Of a DNA stretch of 64,000 nt, positions 8,360 to 18,634 are shown piece after piece; positions within the stretch are counted from its first letter, which is position 1, and each line of letters starts with the position of its first letter. The notes beneath the pieces were generated by a model. The model ran no database searches, was not told the origin of the DNA, and saw nothing but the letters and a program-made list of their open reading frames with translations. The position numbers and the translations under genes are program-made. Origin of the DNA: Sedimentibacter sp. MB35-C1. Its GTDB lineage: Bacteria > Bacillota > Clostridia > Tissierellales > Sedimentibacteraceae. The stretch is from NCBI RefSeq assembly GCF_030913635.1, contig NZ_CP133188.1, positions 2,232,001 to 2,296,000 on the forward strand, written 5' to 3'.

Positions 8360-8494
8360 TCAAATAAATGTAAAATGAACTTAAAAAAACCTATGCAAAA
8401 TATAACAAAAATTATATAATGATATGTATTTATATAGTTGGGTTATTACATTACAAGTATTGAATAACGAAATATATAATGGAGAAGGTTGACA

Positions 8495-9067
8495 ATGCAG
8501 TTATGTTTAAGCAACAGTAAATTAAAGCATAAAGGAACCCTATTGTTGGAAACAGACAGATTTATTTTAAGACAGTTCCAAATAAATGATGTCCATGATG
8601 TGTTTGTTAATTGGTCAAGTGATGCTGAATCAGCAAAGTATAATGCATGGAGCGTGCATGAAAGTGAAAATGTAACCAGAGGTTACATGAGTGATTGGAT
8701 AAATAACTATAAGAGATTAAATTATTATCATTGGGCCATAGAGGATAAGAACAGCGGTGAAGTGGTTGGTTCGATCTCTGTTTCAAATATAAAAGACAGA
8801 AAGAAATATTGTGAAATAGGGTATACGGTTGCAAGAAAAAGATGGAATGAAGGAATAGCAACCGAGGTTTTAATGTGTGTTTTAGAATTTCTAACAAATG
8901 ATGCAGGTTTTGCAACAATACGTGCAATGCATGATGTCAGAAACAAAGCATCCGGAAGAGTAATGGAGAAAGCTGGCATGATTTTTGTCAAAAATCAGAT
9001 GCAGATTTTTATAGGCGGACACAACCTAATAATGAACTGCAGCATTTATGATTACAGAAAACACTAA
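8495..9067 (+). CDS. GNAT family N-acetyltransferase (RimJ/RimL type)
   Basis: A 190-residue acetyltransferase that would move an acetyl group from acetyl-CoA to an amine. It has the RimJ-like opening LLLETDRFILRQFQIND, a central IGYTVARKRWNEGIATEVL segment containing the acetyl-CoA loop, and ASGRVMEKAGMIFV near the end. The ATG at 8495 is preferred over an upstream TTG (8489) because GGAGAAGG lies six bases before it. RimJ-like proteins modify ribosomal protein N-termini or small molecules; the substrate cannot be told here. It stands alone, divergent from the TIM-barrel gene. Confidence 0.85.
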   Translation: MQLCLSNSKLKHKGTLLLETDRFILRQFQINDVHDVFVNWSSDAESAKYNAWSVHESENVTRGYMSDWINNYKRLNYYHWAIEDKNSGEVVGSISVSNIKDRKKYCEIGYTVARKRWNEGIATEVLMCVLEFLTNDAGFATIRAMHDVRNKASGRVMEKAGMIFVKNQMQIFIGGHNLIMNCSIYDYRKH

Positions 9068-9093
9068 AATTATACAATATAATGTAATAAATT

Positions 9094-9121
9094 ATTGATT
9101 TTAGAAAGTAGTATGGTATAA
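9094..9121 (+). promoter_or_regulatory. extended -10 sigma-A promoter for tig
   Basis: TTGATT at 9094-9099, a 16-bp spacer, and TATAAT at 9116-9121 preceded by TGG (extended -10). It lies 83 bases before tig and fits a strong housekeeping promoter. Confidence 0.7.
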
Positions 9122-9204
9122 TAGAATGGTTAAATTGGGGGATTCATTAATTTGAAACAATATTGACTGTTTTACATACAATATAAAATATCTAGGAGGA
9201 ACAA

Positions 9205-10569
9205 ATGAGTTCAAAAATATTAAAAAAAGAAAAAAACGTGGTTTCAATTGAATTTACGATTGCACCCGAACAATTTGAAGAAGCTGTGAATAAAGCATAT
9301 TTAAAAGTTAAGAATAACATTAATGTTCAAGGATTCAGAAAAGGTAAAGCTCCAAAACATATAATTGAAAAAAAATATGGCAAGAGCATTTTTTATGATG
9401 ATGCACTAGATTTTGCTGTGCAGGAAGAATACCCTAAAGCTGTAAAAGATCTTGGTCTTGATATAATAAACAGTCCAAAGATAGATATTGTTACTTTTAA
9501 CGAGGGAGAAGAAATAGTTTTAAATGCAGATGTTGAAGTTATGCCCGAAGTTGAACTTTCTGAATACAAAGGTGTTGAAGTAGAAAAAACAGAATTTAAA
9601 GTAACAGATGAAGATGTTGAAAAGGAACTTAAAAATATTCAAGAAAAGAATGCCAGAATAGTTGAAGTCGAAGATAGACCGGTTCAAAACGGAGACTTTT
9701 TGACTATTGATTATGCTGGATTTGTGGGAGAAGAACAGTTTGAAGGCGGTACTGCAGAAAACCAATCACTTGAGATAGGTTCAAACACATTTATCCCCGG
9801 CTTCGAAGAGCAATTAATAGGTAAAAATAAAGGGGATGAGGTAAAAGTAAATGTTACATTCCCAGAAGAATATCATTCTGAAGAATTAAAGGGTAAGGAC
9901 GCTGTTTTCAATGTTACTATCCATGAAATAAAGACAAAAGAACTTCCGGCTATTGACGATGAATTTGCAAAAGATGTAAGTGAGTTTGATACGTTGGAAG
10001 AATTTAAGGCTGACACGAAAAAAACTTTAGAGGCAAAAGCTGTTGATCAGACAAAAGTAACAAATGACAACAACGTAATAACTAAAGTAGTAAACGATGC
10101 TAAAGTTGAAATTCCTGAAGTGTTAGTGCAAAGAGAAATGGAACACCTTGCAAGAAATTATGAGCAGCAATTCCGTCAGCAGGGATTTACAGGCAAGGAA
10201 TATGATGACGTAATTAAAAACTTTGTAGATCAATACAAAGAAAGCTCAAAAGGCCAGGCTGAATTTAATGTTAAGGCTGAACTTGTTCTTGAAGCAATCA
10301 TTAAAAAAGAAAATATAGAAGTAGCTGAAGATGAACTTAAAAAAGAGGTTGATGAGGTTGCTAAACAATACCATGTTGAGGAAGATAGATTAGAAGCATT
10401 CAAAGAAAATCTTCTCCAGACAAGCGGAAGCTATATAAAAGAAACTTTACAAAAAAGAAAAGTATTTGAAATGCTTGCTGAAAATGCAGTATTTGTTGAG
10501 CCAAAAGAAAAAACTGAAGAACCCGCAGCTAAGGATTCAGACGAGGATTTAAAGAGCGAAGAAAAATAA
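9205..10569 (+). CDS. tig: trigger factor, ribosome-bound chaperone and prolyl isomerase
   Basis: A 454-residue trigger factor. The N-terminal ribosome-binding domain has the signature NVQGFRKGKAPKHI (about residues 36-50), which docks at the exit tunnel. An FKBP-type prolyl isomerase domain follows (about 150-245: GDFLTIDYAGFVG, then FIPGFEEQLIG). The long helical C-terminal chaperone domain ends in an acidic tail (EEPAAKDSDEDLKSEEK), slightly longer than usual. RBS is AGGAGG. It heads the tig-clpP-clpX-lon quality-control cluster, the same order as in many Firmicutes. Confidence 0.97.
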   Translation: MSSKILKKEKNVVSIEFTIAPEQFEEAVNKAYLKVKNNINVQGFRKGKAPKHIIEKKYGKSIFYDDALDFAVQEEYPKAVKDLGLDIINSPKIDIVTFNEGEEIVLNADVEVMPEVELSEYKGVEVEKTEFKVTDEDVEKELKNIQEKNARIVEVEDRPVQNGDFLTIDYAGFVGEEQFEGGTAENQSLEIGSNTFIPGFEEQLIGKNKGDEVKVNVTFPEEYHSEELKGKDAVFNVTIHEIKTKELPAIDDEFAKDVSEFDTLEEFKADTKKTLEAKAVDQTKVTNDNNVITKVVNDAKVEIPEVLVQREMEHLARNYEQQFRQQGFTGKEYDDVIKNFVDQYKESSKGQAEFNVKAELVLEAIIKKENIEVAEDELKKEVDEVAKQYHVEEDRLEAFKENLLQTSGSYIKETLQKRKVFEMLAENAVFVEPKEKTEEPAAKDSDEDLKSEEK

Positions 10570-10639
10570 ATTAAGATAAAATTAAGAAAAATAAGTACAA
10601 TATATATATAGTAAAATATAATAATAGGAGGAAAAGAAT

Positions 10640-11224
10640 ATGGCATTGGTACCATATGTAATTGAGCAAACCGGTAGAGGCGAAAGATCTTATGATATTT
10701 ATTCGAGACTTTTAAAAGATAGGATAATTATTTTGAGTGATGAAGTTAATGATGCAACAGCAAGCTTAATAGTTGCACAGTTGCTGTTCCTGGAATCAGA
10801 AGATCCAGATAAAGATATACAATTATATATAAATTCACCAGGAGGATCTATAACTGCAGGTATGGCAATTTATGACACCATGCAGTATATAAAGCCGGAT
10901 GTTTCAACTATTTGCGTAGGTATGGCAGCTAGCATGGGAGCATTTTTACTGTTGTCAGGTTCGAAAGGCAAAAGATTTGCTCTTCCTAATTCGGAGATTA
11001 TGATTCATCAGCCGCTTGGAGGAATGAAGGGGCAGGCTTCTGATATTAAAATACATGCAGATAGAATTATAAAAATAAGAGAGACCCTAAATAATATCAT
11101 AAGTGAAAAAACATCACAGCCTCTAGAGAAAGTTGAACATGATACTGACAGAGATAACTTTATGACAGCGGAAGAAGCGAAAGCCTACGGAATAATAGAC
11201 GAAATTATTGCCAAAAGAAAATAA
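10640..11224 (+). CDS. clpP: ATP-dependent Clp protease proteolytic subunit
   Basis: A 194-residue serine peptidase that forms the double-heptamer chamber fed by ClpX or ClpC. The catalytic triad is visible: S98 in [10 protein letters not shown]123 in IMIHQPLGG and D172 in DTDRDNF. The oxyanion-loop SPGGS is at 66-70. RBS is TAGGAGG. Length is normal. It is followed after 11 bases by clpX, its unfoldase partner, so the pair is surely co-transcribed. Confidence 0.98.
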   Translation: MALVPYVIEQTGRGERSYDIYSRLLKDRIIILSDEVNDATASLIVAQLLFLESEDPDKDIQLYINSPGGSITAGMAIYDTMQYIKPDVSTICVGMAASMGAFLLLSGSKGKRFALPNSEIMIHQPLGGMKGQASDIKIHADRIIKIRETLNNIISEKTSQPLEKVEHDTDRDNFMTAEEAKAYGIIDEIIAKRK

Positions 11225-11235
11225 GGAGTGTTTCA

Positions 11236-12495
11236 ATGAGCAAAGTCAATGACAAACAAATCAAATGCTCGTTCTGCGGTAAATCTCAAGATCAGGTAAG
11301 AAGGCTGATTGCCGGACCTGATGTATATATCTGCGATGAGTGCATTGAATTATGTCATAACATTGTAGATGACGATATAGATATATTTGAAGAGTATGAT
11401 TTTACGGAACTGCCGAAACCAAAAGAAATTAAGGCTAGGCTTGATGAATATGTTATTCAACAGGAACATGCAAAAAAAGCTCTGGCAGTAGCCGTTTACA
11501 ATCACTATAAAAGAATAAACTATAAATCCAAGGATGAAGGCGCAGATATCCAGAAGAGCAATATACTTTTACTTGGCCCAACAGGCAGCGGTAAGACGTA
11601 TCTTGCCCAAACACTGGCTAAACTGCTTAATGTTCCTTTTGCAATAGCAGATGCCACATCTCTGACAGAAGCAGGTTATGTGGGAGAAGATGTTGAGAAC
11701 ATATTGTTGAAGCTCTTACAGGCCGCGGATTTTGATGTTGAGAGAGCAGAGAAGGGAATCATATATGTGGATGAAATTGATAAAATATCAAGACGTTCAG
11801 AAAACCCTTCAATTACGAGAGATGTAAGTGGTGAAGGTGTTCAGCAGGCACTTCTTAAAATCCTTGAAGGAACTGTTGCGAATGTTCCGCCTCAGGGAGG
11901 GAGGAAGCACCCTCATCAGGAATTCATTCAAATAGACACTACTAATGTATTGTTTATTTTAGGCGGTGCATTTGATGGAATAGAAAAAATAATACAAAAA
12001 AGAATCGGTAAAAAGAGTATCGGATTTGGCGCAGATTTGTCAGGCAACAGTTCCATGGATATGGATAAGCTGCTTGGACAGGTTCAATCACAAGATCTTT
12101 TAAAATTTGGATTGATTCCTGAATTTGTAGGAAGAATGCCGGTGGTTGTTTCTTTGGAAAAATTAGATAAAAAGGCCCTAATTTCAATTTTGACAGAACC
12201 AAAAAATGCATTGGTTAAACAATATAAAGAATTATTTAAAATGGACAATGTGGAATTGGAAATAGAAAAAGAAGCTTTGGAAGCAATTGCTGATAAAGCC
12301 TTGGAAATAAATACAGGTGCAAGAGGCTTAAGAGGTATTCTTGAAAGTACGATGATTGACGTAATGTACGAGATACCGTCAAGAAATGACATTAAAAAAT
12401 GTGTAATTACAAAAGATACCATACTAAATAAAAGTGAACCTAAATTAGTTTTGACAAAAAAGCCTGTGTCTGATAAAAAAGAAAATGCTTCATAA
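11236..12495 (+). CDS. clpX: ATP-dependent Clp protease ATP-binding subunit ClpX
   Basis: A 419-residue AAA+ unfoldase that recognises substrates and threads them into ClpP. The N-terminal zinc-binding domain has C11, C14, C33 and C36. Walker A is GPTGSGKT (about 115) and Walker B is in IIYVDEIDK. The ClpX-typical pore loop GYVGEDVE, the ClpP-docking IGF loop (KSIGFGA) and sensor 2 ([10 protein letters not shown]) are all present. RBS is AAGGAG. A long structured spacer separates it from lon. Confidence 0.98.
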   Translation: MSKVNDKQIKCSFCGKSQDQVRRLIAGPDVYICDECIELCHNIVDDDIDIFEEYDFTELPKPKEIKARLDEYVIQQEHAKKALAVAVYNHYKRINYKSKDEGADIQKSNILLLGPTGSGKTYLAQTLAKLLNVPFAIADATSLTEAGYVGEDVENILLKLLQAADFDVERAEKGIIYVDEIDKISRRSENPSITRDVSGEGVQQALLKILEGTVANVPPQGGRKHPHQEFIQIDTTNVLFILGGAFDGIEKIIQKRIGKKSIGFGADLSGNSSMDMDKLLGQVQSQDLLKFGLIPEFVGRMPVVVSLEKLDKKALISILTEPKNALVKQYKELFKMDNVELEIEKEALEAIADKALEINTGARGLRGILESTMIDVMYEIPSRNDIKKCVITKDTILNKSEPKLVLTKKPVSDKKENAS

Positions 12496-12708
12496 CCGAT
12501 TGCCTGCTTTATGCAGGTAAGCAGGCTGCTGAAAAAATCTATAGTTAAGTTACCGGCCAGGCAGTCAATCACCACGTATATAAATACGTTACGGTTGTCT
12601 GTCTTTCGGTGCTTTTCAAGATAGTTTTTTTGGTAACCTGTTATCTTGATGACCTCGTCATCAATCTGCCTGCCTGCTTTTAGCAGGCAGTTTTACTAAG
12701 GAGATCAT
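12496..12708 (+). other. highly structured clpX-lon intergenic region
   Basis: A 213-base spacer dense in inverted repeats. At its 5' end TTGCCTGC/GCAGGTAA (12500-12520) and GCCTGCTT/AAGCAGGC (12502-12526) are mutually exclusive. In the middle are ACGTAT/ATACGT (12574-12589) and GTTACC with distant GGTAAC (12549-12554 with 12632-12637). At the 3' end are CAAGATA/TATCTTG (12617-12648), TTGATGAC/GTCATCAA (12646-12664) and the terminator-like stem at 12670-12690. No open frame or recognised RNA family fits. A regulated leader for lon, or a non-coding RNA, is possible. Confidence 0.5.
12670..12695 (+). terminator. terminator-like hairpin just before the lon RBS
   Basis: A 9-bp GC-rich stem (CTGCCTGCT / AGCAGGCAG) with a 3-nt loop, followed by TTTTAC. 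The lon RBS (AAGGAG) starts seven bases after the stem. It could end clpX transcripts or act as an attenuator for lon. Confidence 0.6.
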
Positions 12709-15042
12709 ATGATAGAAAATTACAGTGTAGAAAATAAAACCCTTCCTCTAATCCCTATTAGAGGAATCGGAATATTTCCGGATACGGTTATACATTTTGA
12801 TATAGGAAGAGAAAAATCCGTTAATGCATTAGAAGAAGCAATGCTTGAAGATTCTGATATTTTTCTTACAGTTCAGAAAGAAGCTGATATAGATTCACCT
12901 AACGAACAAGATTTTTATGAAGTCGGTGTTATTTGCAAAATTAAGCAAATGATAAAGATGCCGGGTGATAACATAAGAGTCCTGGTTGAAGGAATAAACA
13001 GAGCAAGGATTTCGTCTATAACTCAGCAAGATCCGTACTTTCAGGTTATTTTAGAGGAATACATATATAACTATTCCTTGCCGCTGACCGATGACCTTGA
13101 AGCGATGGTTAGATTGACTTTGGAAAATTTTGAAGAATATTCTCTGATTTATACTAAGATAGCACCAGATGCATTAGCTTCTCTTAAAGACATTAAAAAT
13201 CCCGATAAGCTGGCTGATGTGGTTGCTTCATATATATATCTGAAGCAGGAACAAAAACAGGTACTGCTTGAAACTTTTGATCCTTATGAGAGACTTGAAG
13301 CGATTAATGCTTTAATCTCAAAAGAGATTAAGGTTTTAGAAATAGAAAACGAAATTAGTGAAATGGTAAAGAAGCAAGTCGGTGAGTTTCAAAAAGATTA
13401 TTATTTAAAGGAACAACTAAGGGCAATCCAAAAAGAACTTGGTGAAGACGAAGGAGCTGAATTTGAAGTTGAAGAATACATGAACAAGATTTCAAAATCC
13501 GGCATGCCTAAGGAAGTCAAAGAAAAAGCGGAAAAAGAAGTAAAGAAGCTTCTTAAAATTTCATCATCTTCACCTGATGCCGGAGTTATAAGAACTTATG
13601 CGGATTGGCTCATTGATTTACCATGGAATAAAAAAACTAAAGATAATACAGATTTGAAAAAGGCAAGGGCAATACTTTCTGAAGATCATTATGGTTTGGA
13701 GGATGTGAAAGAAAGGATACTTGAATATCTTGCTGTTAAAAATATTAATAAAAATATGAAGGGGCCAATACTGTGCTTTGTTGGGCCTCCGGGGGTAGGA
13801 AAAACTTCAATAGCTAAATCTATTGCAAGAGCCATGAACAGAAAATATGTGCGCATATCATTGGGTGGTGTAAGAGATGAGGCTGAAATAAGAGGCCACA
13901 GGAGGACATATATCGGAGCAATTCCGGGAAGAATAATATCATCTATTGCAAAGGCTAAAGTTAATAATCCTGTATTCCTTCTTGATGAGATAGATAAGCT
14001 GTCTGGAGATTACAAGGGAGATCCGGCTTCTGCACTGTTAGAGGCGCTGGATCCCGAACAAAATAAAACATTTACCGATCATTACATTGAAGCTCCTTTT
14101 AGCCTTGAGAATGTAATGTTTATAACAACTGCAAATACAACATCAACGATTCCGGAACCTCTGCTTGACAGAATGGAGGTTATTGAAATTTCTGGGTATA
14201 CAGATGTGGAAAAAAGAAATATTGCTGAAAAATATTTAATCAAGAAGCAGATTTCTGAACATGGCTTGAAAGAAAAGCAAGTTAAAATTTCGGAGAATGC
14301 TGTTAAAGAAATAATAGAGAGATATACCAGGGAGTCAGGAGTAAGAAATCTTGAGAGAAATATAGGAGCTCTGGTGAGAAAAGCTGCCGTTCAAATAGTT
14401 GAAAAAAAGAAAAAATCTGTGGTTATAGATTCCAGAACTCTTAAGAATTATCTTGGAATTCCAAAATATGATTATGAAATGGCTTATGAAGAAGATCAGG
14501 TAGGAGTTGTTACAGGCCTTGCATGGACCAGAGTTGGTGGGGAGACGCTTTTCATTGAGGTAAATACCATGAAAGGTGAAGGAAAACTTCAGCTTACAGG
14601 CAAACTTGGAGATGTAATGAAGGAATCTGCCATGGCTGCTTTAAGTTATATTAAGGCAAATGCAGATAAATTCGGCATAGATTATACTGTTTTTAAGGAA
14701 ACCGACATTCATATTCATGTTCCGGAAGGCGCAATTCCAAAAGATGGACCTTCAGCCGGCATTACGATGGCAACAGCTGTTATTTCAGCCTTAACTAAGA
14801 GGACTGTCAGGAAAGATGTAGCAATGACGGGAGAAATAACAATAACTGGAAGGGTGCTTCCAATAGGAGGTTTAAAGGAAAAACTTCTTGCAGCAAAAAG
14901 AGCAGGAATTAAAAAAATTGTACTAAGCACAAGAAATAAACCCGATGTTTCAAAAATAGATACGAAAATTACTCGTTCGCTGGAAATAGTATATGTCGAT
15001 AGAATAGAAGATGTAATAAGGCATGCCCTAAGAACGGAATAG
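12709..15042 (+). CDS. lon: ATP-dependent endopeptidase Lon
   Basis: A 777-residue LonA-type protease that degrades misfolded and regulatory proteins. The N-terminal substrate-binding domain (about 1-210) opens with [19 protein letters not shown], followed by a coiled-coil linker. The AAA+ module has Walker [10 protein letters not shown] and Walker [10 protein letters not shown]. The C-terminal protease domain carries the Ser-Lys dyad: S682 in DGPSAGI and K725 in [10 protein letters not shown]. Length matches Bacillus LonA. It sits between clpX and engB, the usual order. RBS is AAGGAG. Confidence 0.98.
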   Translation: MIENYSVENKTLPLIPIRGIGIFPDTVIHFDIGREKSVNALEEAMLEDSDIFLTVQKEADIDSPNEQDFYEVGVICKIKQMIKMPGDNIRVLVEGINRARISSITQQDPYFQVILEEYIYNYSLPLTDDLEAMVRLTLENFEEYSLIYTKIAPDALASLKDIKNPDKLADVVASYIYLKQEQKQVLLETFDPYERLEAINALISKEIKVLEIENEISEMVKKQVGEFQKDYYLKEQLRAIQKELGEDEGAEFEVEEYMNKISKSGMPKEVKEKAEKEVKKLLKISSSSPDAGVIRTYADWLIDLPWNKKTKDNTDLKKARAILSEDHYGLEDVKERILEYLAVKNINKNMKGPILCFVGPPGVGKTSIAKSIARAMNRKYVRISLGGVRDEAEIRGHRRTYIGAIPGRIISSIAKAKVNNPVFLLDEIDKLSGDYKGDPASALLEALDPEQNKTFTDHYIEAPFSLENVMFITTANTTSTIPEPLLDRMEVIEISGYTDVEKRNIAEKYLIKKQISEHGLKEKQVKISENAVKEIIERYTRESGVRNLERNIGALVRKAAVQIVEKKKKSVVIDSRTLKNYLGIPKYDYEMAYEEDQVGVVTGLAWTRVGGETLFIEVNTMKGEGKLQLTGKLGDVMKESAMAALSYIKANADKFGIDYTVFKETDIHIHVPEGAIPKDGPSAGITMATAVISALTKRTVRKDVAMTGEITITGRVLPIGGLKEKLLAAKRAGIKKIVLSTRNKPDVSKIDTKITRSLEIVYVDRIEDVIRHALRTE

Positions 15043-15064
15043 AGCCTTATTGCTCAACAACAAG

Positions 15065-15108
15065 AGGTGAACAATTATAACGTATAGACGTAAGATAATT
15101 GTTCACCT
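15065..15108 (+). repeat. 14-bp perfect intercistronic hairpin between lon and engB
   Basis: AGGTGAACAATTAT / ATAATTGTTCACCT with a 16-nt loop that itself contains ACGT...ACGT. There is no U-tract. It lies 23 bases after the lon stop. Confidence 0.7.
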
Positions 15109-15126
15109 ACATAAAGGAAGGTAAAT

Positions 15127-15723
15127 ATGATAATAAGAAAAGCAGAACTTCTTATAACAGCTGCTAAGAAAGAACAATATCCTGAAACTGTTGTTCCCGA
15201 AATTGCATTTGCAGGCAAGTCAAATGTAGGTAAATCTTCGATGATTAATGCCCTTTTAAATAGAAGAAGTCTCGCAAGAACAAGTTCTCAGCCCGGAAAG
15301 ACTCAGACCATAAATTTCTATAATATTAACGATACGATGAATTTTGTGGATTTACCGGGGTATGGGTATGCGAAGGTTTCTAAAACAGAGATTGGTAAGT
15401 GGGGAAAGATGATAGATACATACCTGCACAACAGACCGCAGCTCAGGCAGGTTATTTTACTAGTTGATATTAGGCATGAACCTGGGAAGAATGATATACA
15501 GATGTATGAATGGATAAAAAGGTGCGGATTTGAAGGATATGTTATAGCTGCAAAAGCAGATAAGCTGTCAAGATCACAACAAATAAAAAGCTTGGCTGCG
15601 ATTAGAAAAGTACTTAATATTAAGGACAGCAGTATGGTGATTCCGTTCTCAGCCGTATCTAAAGCCGGAGTTGAAGATACATGGAACCTGTTCGCACAAT
15701 TAGTGGGCTTAGAAAATGAATAA
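15127..15723 (+). CDS. ysxC: ribosome biogenesis GTPase EngB (YsxC/YihA)
   Basis: A 198-residue Era/Obg-superfamily GTPase needed for late 50S subunit assembly. G1 is GKSNVGKSS, the EngB-type G3 is DLPGYGYA, G4 is AKADKLS and G5 is in PFSAVSK. The N-terminal FAGKSNVGKSSMINALLN block is typical. Length is normal. It directly follows lon, as in Bacillus, and has AAGGAAGG as its RBS. Confidence 0.97.
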   Translation: MIIRKAELLITAAKKEQYPETVVPEIAFAGKSNVGKSSMINALLNRRSLARTSSQPGKTQTINFYNINDTMNFVDLPGYGYAKVSKTEIGKWGKMIDTYLHNRPQLRQVILLVDIRHEPGKNDIQMYEWIKRCGFEGYVIAAKADKLSRSQQIKSLAAIRKVLNIKDSSMVIPFSAVSKAGVEDTWNLFAQLVGLENE

Positions 15724-15753
15724 AATCTAGAAAATTTGATAAATTTTCCTTGC

Positions 15754-15803
15754 TAATTAATATACATATAGTTTAAAGAAATTAAATAGGGGTATATTAA
15801 TTA
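15754..15803 (+). promoter_or_regulatory. perfect 12-bp inverted repeat upstream of the HATPase gene
   Basis: TAATTAATATAC (15754-15765) and GTATATTAATTA (15792-15803) are exact reverse complements 26 bases apart. A possible TTGATA -35 box lies at 15736. The pair could be an operator or an mRNA hairpin just before the RBS; its extreme AT content weakens the call. Confidence 0.4.
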
Positions 15804-15817
15804 ATACTGGAGGAATA

Positions 15818-16207
15818 ATGATGATTTATGAATTTGAAACAAAAGTCCACAGTGATATAGGCAGCGTAAAGGGCGTTGTAGAAGAAATTCTTATTAATAT
15901 CAAGGACAGATTAAACGAAGATATCTTTTTCAATACTAAAATAATTTTAAATGAACTTATAATTAACGGCGTATTACACGGAAATAAACTTGATTTTAAC
16001 AAGAAAATCAGTATAAATCTTAATATTGATAATTCATGCATTATTATTGATGTTAAAGATGAGGGAGCCGGAATATCTTATAAGCATAAGGCATTTGGAG
16101 ATTATGATTTTTGCGAATCAGGACGGGGGCTTATGCTTGTGGAAGGATTGTCCGATAAATTTGCAATTGACGGGAACAGGGTCATCTGCGTACAATATCT
16201 AAAATGA
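15818..16207 (+). CDS. small GHKL ATPase, anti-sigma factor (RsbW-like) family
   Basis: A 129-residue stand-alone HATPase domain. The N box (LNELIINGVLHG), G1 box (DVKDEGAGIS) and G2 box (SGRGLMLVEG) are in the right order. There is no histidine phosphoacceptor or membrane segment. This matches serine-kinase/anti-sigma regulators of the RsbW/SpoIIAB type. No anti-anti-sigma or sigma partner gene is adjacent, so its target is unknown and it may be an orphan switch. Two ATG codons lie at 15818 and 15821 behind GGAGG; the first is listed. Confidence 0.8.
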   Translation: MMIYEFETKVHSDIGSVKGVVEEILINIKDRLNEDIFFNTKIILNELIINGVLHGNKLDFNKKISINLNIDNSCIIIDVKDEGAGISYKHKAFGDYDFCESGRGLMLVEGLSDKFAIDGNRVICVQYLK

Positions 16208-16234
16208 GCTTTATATTCCATATGTTTTTTGTTA

Positions 16235-16263
16235 TAATAGACACTGTTAAGTGTTTATTTTTT
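16235..16263 (+). terminator. probable terminator after the HATPase gene
   Basis: ACACT/AGTGT with a GTTA loop, extended by AATA/TATT across one mismatch, leads into a run of seven Ts. A TATAAT at 16233-16238 overlaps its left edge, so a promoter for the helicase gene may also be here, without a good -35 box. Confidence 0.55.
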
Positions 16264-16288
16264 TGTCTTGACTGCACGAGGAGAATAT

Positions 16289-18634
16289 ATGGATACCATA
16301 AAGCTATCAGTTAGAGAACTGGTTGAATTTGTATACAAAAGCGGAGATATAAATATAAAGGCCATGAGCGCTGATAGAGCACTGGAAGGAATTAAAGCTC
16401 ATAAAATTCTACAATCCCAAATGGGTGAAAGCTACCAGAAGGAGTTCTATCTGAAAGAAGAGTTTGCGCTTAAAAATATAACATTTGTTATTGAGGGAAG
16501 AGCGGATGGCATAATAACAGAAAAAGGCCGCATTACTGTAGATGAAATAAAATCAACGTACACAGATTTAGAACGCATAGATAAAGGTTATAATGCCGCA
16601 CATCTTGCTCAGGCTAAATGCTATGCATATATTTACGGAAATGAAAAAAGAATCGATGAATTATGCGTTCAGTTAAGATATTATAACTTAGAAACAGGAA
16701 AGACAAAAACATTGCTTTATACATATACCATGGACGAACTAGAGCTATTTTTTTATGAAGTCCTAAATATGTACGTAGAATGGGCAGAGACAATTATCAG
16801 CCTTAGAAAGGAACGCGAAGAATCAATTGAGGAATTAAAATTTCCTTTTAATGATTACAGAAAAGGACAAAGGAATTTTTCTGTTGCAGTTTTTAGAACA
16901 ATCAAAGAAGGCAGAAAGCTCTTTGCTCAAGCGCCTACCGGAGTGGGAAAGACTATATCTGTTCTGTTTCCTGCTATAAAATCGCTTAATTATAAAAGTA
17001 ATTCTAAAATTTATTATCTTACAGCAAAATCCTCAACAAAATCAATAGCATTTGATACTGTAAAATTAATGATTGAAAAAGGACTTAAATTAAGGACAAC
17101 AGTAATTACGGCCAAAGAAAAAATATGTTTTATGGATGAAACAGACTGCGAACCGGAGTATTGTCCATATGCAAGGGGGTACTATGATAAGTTAAATACT
17201 CCTTTGAAAAATTCTATAAAAAATATTTGTTTGTATGATAGAGATTTTATAGAAAAAATTAGCAGAAAATATGAAATCTGTCCGTTTGAATTTAGTCTTG
17301 ATCTTGCATATATGTCAGATGCGGTAATATGTGACTACAACTATTATTTTGATCCGAGGGTTGCGCTTCAGAGAGATGATGTTTTTAAAAACAGCAATGA
17401 CATACTTCTCATTGACGAAGCTCACAATCTTGAGGACAGAACAAGAAGCATGTATTCACCTGAGCTTGTTAAAGAGGAATTCTATGCATTATATAAAATA
17501 ATGAAAAAAACAGATAAAAAAATCAGTAGATGTCTGTCTAATATAAATAAAAAATTTATTGAAATTAAAAAGAAATCAGATGAGCCGTATATATTTGATG
17601 AAGATCCATCAGACCTGATTAATCATGTCAGAAAATTTACTGCGCTTGCTGATGACTTCATTAATGATAAGAAAAATGACAATGTTCCTGAAGAGCTTGT
17701 TGACATATACTTCAAGGGAATGTTTTTTATGAAAATTTCTGAAATAGCTGATAAAAATTTCTGCTATTTTGCTGATTTTACTTCAAAGCAAACAAAGGTA
17801 AAGCTATTTTTAATTGATCCTTCGGATGTTTTAAGGCAGATACTAAAAAAGGCATGGTCATCGGTGTTTTTTTCCGCAACTCTTACACCGCTGAAATATT
17901 TCAGGTACATTCTTGGTGGAGACGACAGCGATTATATTATGAGGATAGACTCTCCATTTGAGATTGAAAAATTAAAGCTTATGGTCACTGAAAACATATC
18001 TATGAAGTATGCTGTTCGCGATTCAAACATAGATACGGCATGCAAGTATATTTATGAAATAATATCCAATAAAAAAGGAAATTACATGGTGTTTTTCCCA
18101 TCATACAGCTTTATGGAGAAAGTTTATGATACCTATAGTCAGATATTTGATTGTTCTAATATTATATTTCAAAAACAGGGAATTAATGAGGATGAACAGG
18201 TTAAAATTACAGATAGGTTTAGAAATGAAACAGATGTAGTCCTTTTTACAGTTGTAGGAGGAATTTTTTCCGAAGGGATAGATTTGCCGCTTGAAAAATT
18301 AATAGGAGCAGTTATAATAGGTACAGGAATACCACAGATATCCTATGAAAGAAATATTATCAGAAATTTCTTTGATATAAAATTTAATTCTGGCTATGAT
18401 TTTGCGTATAAATATCCTGGATTTAACAAGATACTGCAGTCTGCAGGCAGAGTCATCAGAACAGAAAATGATACTGGAGTAGTATTGCTCATAGATTCAA
18501 GGCTGTGTGAAAGAGGATATCTAAATCTCTTTCCAGGGCATTGGAATCATTGTGTTAAAATTAAAAGCACAGAGGAAGCAAAAAATGAAATCAGATCATT
18601 CTGGAAAGGAGCAGAAAATGAATATAGTATCTGA
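16289..18634 (+). CDS. DinG/XPD-like iron-sulfur helicase with N-terminal nuclease-like domain
   Basis: A 781-residue Rad3-type superfamily 2 helicase. The N-terminal region (about 1-180) resembles a PD-(D/E)xK or Cas4-like nuclease: GRADGI around residue 70, then VDEIKST around residue 84. Helicase motifs are Walker A APTGVGKT (about 215) and the DEAH box LLIDEAHNLED (about 375), with QSAGRVIRTENDTG near the C-terminus. Four cysteines between them (CFMDETDCEPEYC, later EICPFEF) fit the 4Fe-4S site of the XPD family. The ATG at 16289 follows GAGGAG; an upstream TTG is less likely. The 3' end overlaps the aminotransferase gene by 17 bases. Confidence 0.88.
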   Translation: MDTIKLSVRELVEFVYKSGDINIKAMSADRALEGIKAHKILQSQMGESYQKEFYLKEEFALKNITFVIEGRADGIITEKGRITVDEIKSTYTDLERIDKGYNAAHLAQAKCYAYIYGNEKRIDELCVQLRYYNLETGKTKTLLYTYTMDELELFFYEVLNMYVEWAETIISLRKEREESIEELKFPFNDYRKGQRNFSVAVFRTIKEGRKLFAQAPTGVGKTISVLFPAIKSLNYKSNSKIYYLTAKSSTKSIAFDTVKLMIEKGLKLRTTVITAKEKICFMDETDCEPEYCPYARGYYDKLNTPLKNSIKNICLYDRDFIEKISRKYEICPFEFSLDLAYMSDAVICDYNYYFDPRVALQRDDVFKNSNDILLIDEAHNLEDRTRSMYSPELVKEEFYALYKIMKKTDKKISRCLSNINKKFIEIKKKSDEPYIFDEDPSDLINHVRKFTALADDFINDKKNDNVPEELVDIYFKGMFFMKISEIADKNFCYFADFTSKQTKVKLFLIDPSDVLRQILKKAWSSVFFSATLTPLKYFRYILGGDDSDYIMRIDSPFEIEKLKLMVTENISMKYAVRDSNIDTACKYIYEIISNKKGNYMVFFPSYSFMEKVYDTYSQIFDCSNIIFQKQGINEDEQVKITDRFRNETDVVLFTVVGGIFSEGIDLPLEKLIGAVIIGTGIPQISYERNIIRNFFDIKFNSGYDFAYKYPGFNKILQSAGRVIRTENDTGVVLLIDSRLCERGYLNLFPGHWNHCVKIKSTEEAKNEIRSFWKGAENEYSI

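Noticed and set aside
12084-12575. 163-codon minus-strand frame across the 3' end of clpX
   Set aside because: It lies opposite a strongly conserved gene, has no RBS, and its composition is that of an antisense shadow.
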